Assembly: GCF_000383675.1 (NCBI RefSeq)
Contig: NZ_KB911823.1
Location: 187,095-251,094 of the forward strand
Length of the DNA: 64,000 bases
Direction: 5' to 3'
DNA from: Terracoccus sp. 273MFTsu3.1
GTDB lineage: Bacteria; Actinomycetota; Actinomycetes; Actinomycetales; Dermatophilaceae
Notes under the pieces: generated by a model
Databases searched by the model: none
What the model saw: the letters and a program-made list of their open reading frames with translations, nothing else
Told to the model about the DNA's origin: nothing
Program-made: the position numbers and the translations under genes
In this document: positions 59,384-64,000 of the stretch, one piece after another
Numbering within the stretch: the first letter of the stretch is position 1
Layout of the letters: every line of letters begins with the position of its first letter

Positions 59384-61645
59384 ATGCCTCACGCCGGGAC
59401 CGAGTCCAGCCCCCTGACGACGACCGACCCCGAGGTGGCGCCGGTGCCTGCCGAACCGGTGCGGGTCGACGAGGTCCGGGTGCTCGAGGGGCCCAACCTC
59501 TACTTCGCCCGGCCGGCGATCAAGGTCATCCTGCACGTGCCCGGCTTCCTCGAGCTCAAGCGCACCGACGCCGAGGCCCTGGCCCGTCGGCTGGGCATGC
59601 GCTCGGCCCGTCCGGGCAAGCGCGGCACCGCCCTGCGACAGCGGTTCGTCATGCGGGTGATCCGCACCGTGACGCGCCGCGTCGGCACCGAGATCGGCGC
59701 CGGGCGCCTCGGCGTACGCGTGCGGGCGGGTCAGACCGTCGACGACGTCGTGCTCGCCTTCCCGTGGGTGCATCGCACCCGCGGTCGCGTCGCGGGGGAG
59801 CAGTTCGGTGCCGTCATGGCTGGACTGCTCGACCGCTCCCGCAGCGCGGACGAGGTCATCGAGGCAGCCGCGGCCGTCATCCTGGCCGCGCCCGACGGTC
59901 CGGGTCCCAGCGTGCTGACGCCGACGGTGCCGGTCGCGTCGGTCACCGGCACCAACGGCAAGACGACGACGACCCGCCTCATGGCGCACATGTGCATGAG
60001 CGCGGGACTCAAGACCGCCTGGAGCTCGACCGATGGCGTCGTCGTCATGGGCGAGACGAAAGAGGAGGGCGACTTCTCCGGACCGGCCGGAGCGCGTGGG
60101 GTGCTCGAGACGCCCGGCCTCGAGATCGGGATCCTCGAGACCGCCCGTGGCGGCATGCTCCTCAAGGGCATGGGGGTCACCGCCAACGACGTCAGCGTCG
60201 TCACCAACGTCAGCGCCGACCACCTGGGCCTGCAGGGCATCGACACCCTCGACCAGCTGGCCGAGGTCAAGGCCATCGTCACGACCGTCACGAAGCCACA
60301 GGGCTGGGTCGTCCTCAACGGCGACGACCCCCGCGTGTGGGCCATGCGTTTCGGCATCAAGGCCAAGCCCTGGGCCTTCAGCCTGGACCCCGCATCGCCG
60401 GCGCTCTGGGAGTCGATCAACTCCGGTGGGCGCGGCATCACCGTCCTCGACGGCGAGATCGTCGTCCTGTCGCCCAACGGAGACCCGGACCGGCTCGTCA
60501 AGATCGTCGACGTCCCGATGACGCTGAGTGGACTGTCCCGCAACAACATCGCCAACGCGCTGGCCGGTGCTGCCGCCGCGCTGGGGCTCGGCGTCCCGCG
60601 CTCGGCCGTCGTCGAGGGGCTGCGGACCTTCGCGCCGGACCCCGAGCACAACTGGGGCCGGCTCAACACGTACTCGCTGCCGCTGCCGGGCGGCGGCAAG
60701 GCGACGGTCATCATGGACATGGCCCACAACGAGGCCGGCCTCGAGGCCCTGCTCGACGTCGCCCGTGGGCTCGCTGCGCCGGGCGGAGCCGTGCGCCTCG
60801 GCCTCGGCTGCGCGGGTGACCGCGCCGACGAGGCGATCGTCGCGATGGGCGAGATCGCCGGCCGCGGCGCCGAGGAGGTCGTCCTCAAGGTCGCGCGCCA
60901 CTACCTGCGCGGGCGCGAGCCGGAGGACCTGCTCGGTCTCTTCCGCGACGGCCTGGCCAAGGTCGGGGTCCTCGACGTGCCCGGCTACGACACCGAGCTC
61001 GAGTCCCTCGAGGCCCTCGTGCCGCACGCGCTCGACGGCGACGTCATCGCGCTCATGTGCCACGCCGAGCGCACCGAGGTCAACGGCTGGATCCGCGAGC
61101 ACGGCGGCAAGGTCGACGACGCGCGCTCGATCCGCCGCAAGGTCGTCGCCGCGCGCGGCGAGCACGAGCTCGAGGCGGAGATCGCGGGCCTGTGGGAGGG
61201 CGACGACGAGCCGGCGCGTCTCGCTGCCGCCCAGGAGCTCGTCGACGGCCACCCGGGCGACCCGCGCCTCGTCTTCGAGCTCGCCGGCGTCAAGGACGCG
61301 ATGGGCGACGAGCAGGGCGCCATCGGTCTCTACGAGGAGGCCCTGGCGGGCGGCCTGCGCGAGCCGCACCGGCACCGAGCGCAGCTCCAGCTGGCCTCCA
61401 GCCTGCGCGTCGTGGGCCGGACCGCCGAGGCGCAGGGCCTCGTTGCCGACGTCCTCGAGGCGCGGCCGCACAACACGGCGGCGCTCATGCTCAAGGCGCT
61501 CGTGCAGGCCGATCTCGGCCAGGAGCGACAGGCCCTCGCCGACCTCATCCGCGCGACGCTCGAGGCGACGACCGACGTCGACACCCAGGCCTACCGCCGT
61601 GCCCTGCGGGCCTATGCCGACGAGCTGGCCCCCGTCACCGACTGA
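59384..61645 (+). CDS. CphA-like Mur ligase with TPR tail, lacking ATP-grasp
   Basis: A 753-residue protein. Residues ~30-165 look like a shortened cyanophycin-synthetase N-terminal domain (VRVLEGPNLYFARPAIK). From about 180 comes a Mur-ligase module with P-loop GTNGKTTTTR at ~189, LETARGGMLLKG, NVSADHLGLQGI and DMAHNEAGLEALLD. From ~600 the C-terminus is helical with TPR-like repeats (RLVFELAGVKDAMGDEQGA, then ALAGGLREPHRHRAQL). No ATP-grasp domain exists, unlike CphA. It could add an amino acid to a polyamide or peptide; function unknown. Convergent with cphA. Confidence 0.85.
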   Translation: MPHAGTESSPLTTTDPEVAPVPAEPVRVDEVRVLEGPNLYFARPAIKVILHVPGFLELKRTDAEALARRLGMRSARPGKRGTALRQRFVMRVIRTVTRRVGTEIGAGRLGVRVRAGQTVDDVVLAFPWVHRTRGRVAGEQFGAVMAGLLDRSRSADEVIEAAAAVILAAPDGPGPSVLTPTVPVASVTGTNGKTTTTRLMAHMCMSAGLKTAWSSTDGVVVMGETKEEGDFSGPAGARGVLETPGLEIGILETARGGMLLKGMGVTANDVSVVTNVSADHLGLQGIDTLDQLAEVKAIVTTVTKPQGWVVLNGDDPRVWAMRFGIKAKPWAFSLDPASPALWESINSGGRGITVLDGEIVVLSPNGDPDRLVKIVDVPMTLSGLSRNNIANALAGAAAALGLGVPRSAVVEGLRTFAPDPEHNWGRLNTYSLPLPGGGKATVIMDMAHNEAGLEALLDVARGLAAPGGAVRLGLGCAGDRADEAIVAMGEIAGRGAEEVVLKVARHYLRGREPEDLLGLFRDGLAKVGVLDVPGYDTELESLEALVPHALDGDVIALMCHAERTEVNGWIREHGGKVDDARSIRRKVVAARGEHELEAEIAGLWEGDDEPARLAAAQELVDGHPGDPRLVFELAGVKDAMGDEQGAIGLYEEALAGGLREPHRHRAQLQLASSLRVVGRTAEAQGLVADVLEARPHNTAALMLKALVQADLGQERQALADLIRATLEATTDVDTQAYRRALRAYADELAPVTD

Positions 61646-61705
61646 CCCCCGTCACCGACTGGCCCCCGGGTCCGGCCGCAGCCCCGCCGCTGGGCTCCGC
61701 TCGTG

Positions 61706-61748
61706 AGAGGGCCCACTCGACCTGGTGCCGGTCGGGTGGGCCCTCTCG
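61706..61748. terminator. Bidirectional terminator between Mur-ligase-TPR and cphA
   Basis: An 18-bp stem (61706-61723 with 61731-61748) with one T-G wobble and a 7-nt loop lies in the convergent gap, with no U tract. Very stable, similar in kind to the one at 6522. Confidence 0.8.
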
Positions 61749-61757
61749 CGACCTGCG

Positions 61758-64000
61758 TCAGATGGCGGTGTCGTCGGCGTGGTCCGGCTGGGACTCCGAC
61801 GGGACGGCGCCGAGCGCCTCCTCCTCGGCCTCGTCGCCCTCGGCCTCGGCGGTCTCGGTGAGCGTGCTCGGGTCGAGGTCGGGGTCGCTCGTGGCCGCCG
61901 CTGCCGTCCCGATGCGGGCACCCGCCTGGGCGTGCTTGGTGCGCTCCTCGAGCTCGGCGACGACGAGGGCGTGCTGGTCGACGCACATGACGACGAGGTC
62001 GCCCGGGTTGGTGCGGGCGAGCACGTGCCGGGTGGCGTCGAGCTCGTCGAGGACGATCTCGACCTGACGGCAGCGGGCGCCCTCCTTCATCGCGGCGCGA
62101 GCACCCTCGGCCACGAGCTCGGCCGTCTCGCCGGGCTTGCGACCGCGCAGGCGCTCGTCCTCGCGGATGACGATGACGTCGAAGTGCTGGGCCGCCACCG
62201 CGCCGAGCTCGCGCATGTCGTCGTCGCGTCGGTCACCCGCAGCGCCGATCATGCCGATCCGCGAGGTCTTGCCGAGGTCGGCCTGCCGCTGCTTCTGGTC
62301 GGCGTAGCGGTCGACGAAGGCGCCGAGCTCCTTCATGCCGGCCGCGTTGTGGCAGTAGTCGACGAACACGTCGGCGTTGTTGACCTGGACGAGGTTGAGG
62401 CGGCCGGGGGAGAGGTAGTACGTCGTCGCGAAGGTGCGCAGGCCCTGTCGGATGTCGTGGAGCGGGGCTCCCGCTGCGAAGGCGGCGCCGGCGGCGGCGA
62501 GCGAGTTGGCGACGTTGAAGCGCGCCGCACCACCGAACGTCGACGGGAGCAGGTGGGTCCAGGCGAGCTGCATGCTGCGCCGACCGTGCTTGATGACGAT
62601 CATCTCGCCACGCTCGCTCGGCTCGAGCACGACCGCACGGCCGCCGCGGCGGCAGTAGTCGTCGACGAACTCACGCGTCTCGCTGCCGGGCTCGGCCATG
62701 GAGAACCAGACGATGCCGCCCGAGCACCGTCGGCGCATGTTGCGCACGTTCGGGTCGTCGGCGTTGAGTACCGCGAAGCCGTCACGCGGGACGGCCTCGA
62801 CGATGACGGCCTTGACGTCGGCGAGCTGGCGCAAGGTGTCGATCCCCTTGAGCCCCAGGTGATCCGGAGCGACATTGGTGACGACCGCGATGTCGTTGCG
62901 GTCGTAGCCGAGGCCCTCGCGGAGGATGCCGCCGCGGGCGACCTCCATGACGGCGAAGTCGACGCGGGGGTTCTGGAGCACCATCCGGGCCGAACGCGGG
63001 CCCGAGGCATCGGCCTTGATGACGAGCCGCTCGTCGATGACGACGCCGTCCGTCGACGTCATCCCGACCTTGCGGCCGAGGCCCTTGAAGATGTGGGCGA
63101 TCATGCGCGACGTCGTCGTCTTGCCGTTCGTCCCGGTGACGGCGACGATCGGTACGCGTGACTGAGCGCCCGGCGGGAAGAGCAGGTCGACGACGGGCTT
63201 GGCGATGAACTGAGGCTCGCCGATGGTCGGGTGCGTGTGCATGCGGAAGCCGGGGGCCGCGTTGACCTCGCAGATCGCGCCGCCCGTCTCCCGCACGGGG
63301 TAGGTGATGTCCGGGCAGATGAAGTCGATGCCGGCGACGTCGAGCCCGACCATGCGGGCGGCCTCCTCGGCGATCTCGACGTTGTCGGGGTGCGCGTCGA
63401 AGGTGCGGTCGATCGAGATGCCACCGGTCGACATGTTGCCCGTCAGGGCGAGCTTGACCATCTCGCCCTCGTCCGGCACCGACTCGGTCGTGTGGCCCTG
63501 TCCGGCGAGGATCTCGATCGCGTTGGCGTCGACCTTGATCTTCGTCAGCACCTTCTCGTGCCCGACGCCACGACGCGGGTCGGCGTTGGTGATCTCGACG
63601 AGCTCGGCGACCGTGTGCGTGCCGTCGCCGATGACGTGTGCGGGCACGCGCTCGGCGATCGCCTGCATCCGCCCACCGACGATGAGGCAGCGGTAGTCGC
63701 GACCGGTGACGAAGGACTCGACGATGATCGTGCCGCGACGCGACTCGGCCTTGGCGATGTCGTAGGCCTTCTCGACGTCCTCGTCGCTCATGAGGTTGAG
63801 GCACACGCCGCGGCCGTGGTTGCCGTCGAGCGGCTTGACGACGACGGGGAAGCCGATGCGGCGCGCGGCCTCGACCGCTCCTCGCAGGGTGCGCACGGCC
63901 TCCTGCTTGGGCACGGGGAGGCCGGCGGAGCCGAGGAGCTTGGTCGTGAGGTCCTTGTCGCTCGCGATGTCGACGGCGAGCGCACCCGTCTTGGAGGTCA
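61758..64000 (-). CDS. cphA: Cyanophycin synthetase, C-terminal part (5' end outside window)
   Basis: About 747 codons of CphA, which makes cyanophycin (poly-Asp with Arg side chains) from Asp, Arg and ATP. The right edge cuts the gene: the frame continues upstream of the first listed Met (IASDKDLTTKLLGSAGLPVP), so the N-terminal domain is missing. The ATP-grasp part shows VVVKPLDGNHGRGV and ICEVNAAPGFRMH; the Mur-ligase part has P-loop GTNGKTTTSRM (near 63130) and NVAPDHLGLKGI. A 50-residue acidic tail (EAEGDEAEEEALG) ends the protein. The conversion of reserve nitrogen is implied. Confidence 0.93.
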   Translation of the reverse strand, partial: TSKTGALAVDIASDKDLTTKLLGSAGLPVPKQEAVRTLRGAVEAARRIGFPVVVKPLDGNHGRGVCLNLMSDEDVEKAYDIAKAESRRGTIIVESFVTGRDYRCLIVGGRMQAIAERVPAHVIGDGTHTVAELVEITNADPRRGVGHEKVLTKIKVDANAIEILAGQGHTTESVPDEGEMVKLALTGNMSTGGISIDRTFDAHPDNVEIAEEAARMVGLDVAGIDFICPDITYPVRETGGAICEVNAAPGFRMHTHPTIGEPQFIAKPVVDLLFPPGAQSRVPIVAVTGTNGKTTTSRMIAHIFKGLGRKVGMTSTDGVVIDERLVIKADASGPRSARMVLQNPRVDFAVMEVARGGILREGLGYDRNDIAVVTNVAPDHLGLKGIDTLRQLADVKAVIVEAVPRDGFAVLNADDPNVRNMRRRCSGGIVWFSMAEPGSETREFVDDYCRRGGRAVVLEPSERGEMIVIKHGRRSMQLAWTHLLPSTFGGAARFNVANSLAAAGAAFAAGAPLHDIRQGLRTFATTYYLSPGRLNLVQVNNADVFVDYCHNAAGMKELGAFVDRYADQKQRQADLGKTSRIGMIGAAGDRRDDDMRELGAVAAQHFDVIVIREDERLRGRKPGETAELVAEGARAAMKEGARCRQVEIVLDELDATRHVLARTNPGDLVVMCVDQHALVVAELEERTKHAQAGARIGTAAAATSDPDLDPSTLTETAEAEGDEAEEEALGAVPSESQPDHADDTAI

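Noticed and set aside
58532-61471. 979-codon antisense ORF over fabI and the Mur ligase
   Set aside because: It spans two well-supported genes and their gap, has no recognisable domain and reads as Arg/Asp/Val-rich shadow sequence.

Overview
The window is high-GC DNA (above 70 % GC by eye) from an actinobacterium. Gene order closely follows the Mycobacterium tuberculosis block from Rv1421 to about Rv1484: rapZ-yvcK-whiA, gap-pgk-tpi-secG, pgl-opcA-zwf-tal-tkt, ctaB/ctaA, sufRBDCSUT, echA/ABC-F and fabG-fabI. There are no mycolate genes and a cyanophycin synthetase is present. These point to Micrococcales, most likely an Intrasporangiaceae-type organism; the genus is inference. I saw no rRNA, tRNA, IS element, prophage or CRISPR array.

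Layout. 1-6558: the end of rapZ, then yvcK, whiA, lower glycolysis (gap, pgk, tpiA), secG and rbpA, closed by a long hairpin. 6601-15451 (minus): a tightly packed pentose-phosphate operon transcribed tkt-tal-pgi-zwf-opcA-pgl, each junction a 4-bp stop/start overlap. 15653-22659: heme o/heme a synthesis (ctaB, ctaA), a DUF2231 membrane protein, an ABC-2 exporter and a two-component system with a GNAT-Nudix fusion. 22799-24405: phosphatidylethanolamine synthesis (psd, pssA). 24450-30879: the complete SUF iron-sulfur operon with its own regulator, followed at once by a Vms1-like release factor (acVLRF1). 31518-41133: mixed accessory genes: a zinc metallopeptidase, a WYL regulator, DinB and VOC proteins, an XRE regulator beside a methionine aminopeptidase, an alanine racemase-like gene with a FemX-like peptidoglycan bridge enzyme, and a large GH63-type glycosidase. 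41170-50308: an HxlR/MFS divergent pair, a MerR regulator fused to DNA sliding-clamp domains with a Cys-rich partner, an ABC-F ATPase, a zinc-ribbon miniprotein, an enoyl-CoA hydratase and an ABC exporter. 50323-57662: SRPBCC, VOC, SURF1, an F420-type oxidoreductase, a DUF6056 membrane protein, moaA, an isochorismatase, DUF1272 and DUF3099. 57782-64000: fatty-acid synthesis (fabG, fabI), then a Mur-ligase-TPR protein convergent with cphA, which runs off the right edge.

How it fits together. Central carbon flow (glycolysis, NADPH-producing pentose phosphate pathway), respiratory heme a/SURF1 functions and Fe-S assembly form the conserved core. The most unusual items are the MerR-sliding-clamp fusion with its translationally coupled Cys-rich protein, a Mur ligase carrying a CphA-like N-terminus and TPR tail but no ATP-grasp, Lys/Ala/Thr-rich repeat tails on OpcA and Tkt, and a scattered heptamer GTATGCC/GGCATAC that looks over-represented.
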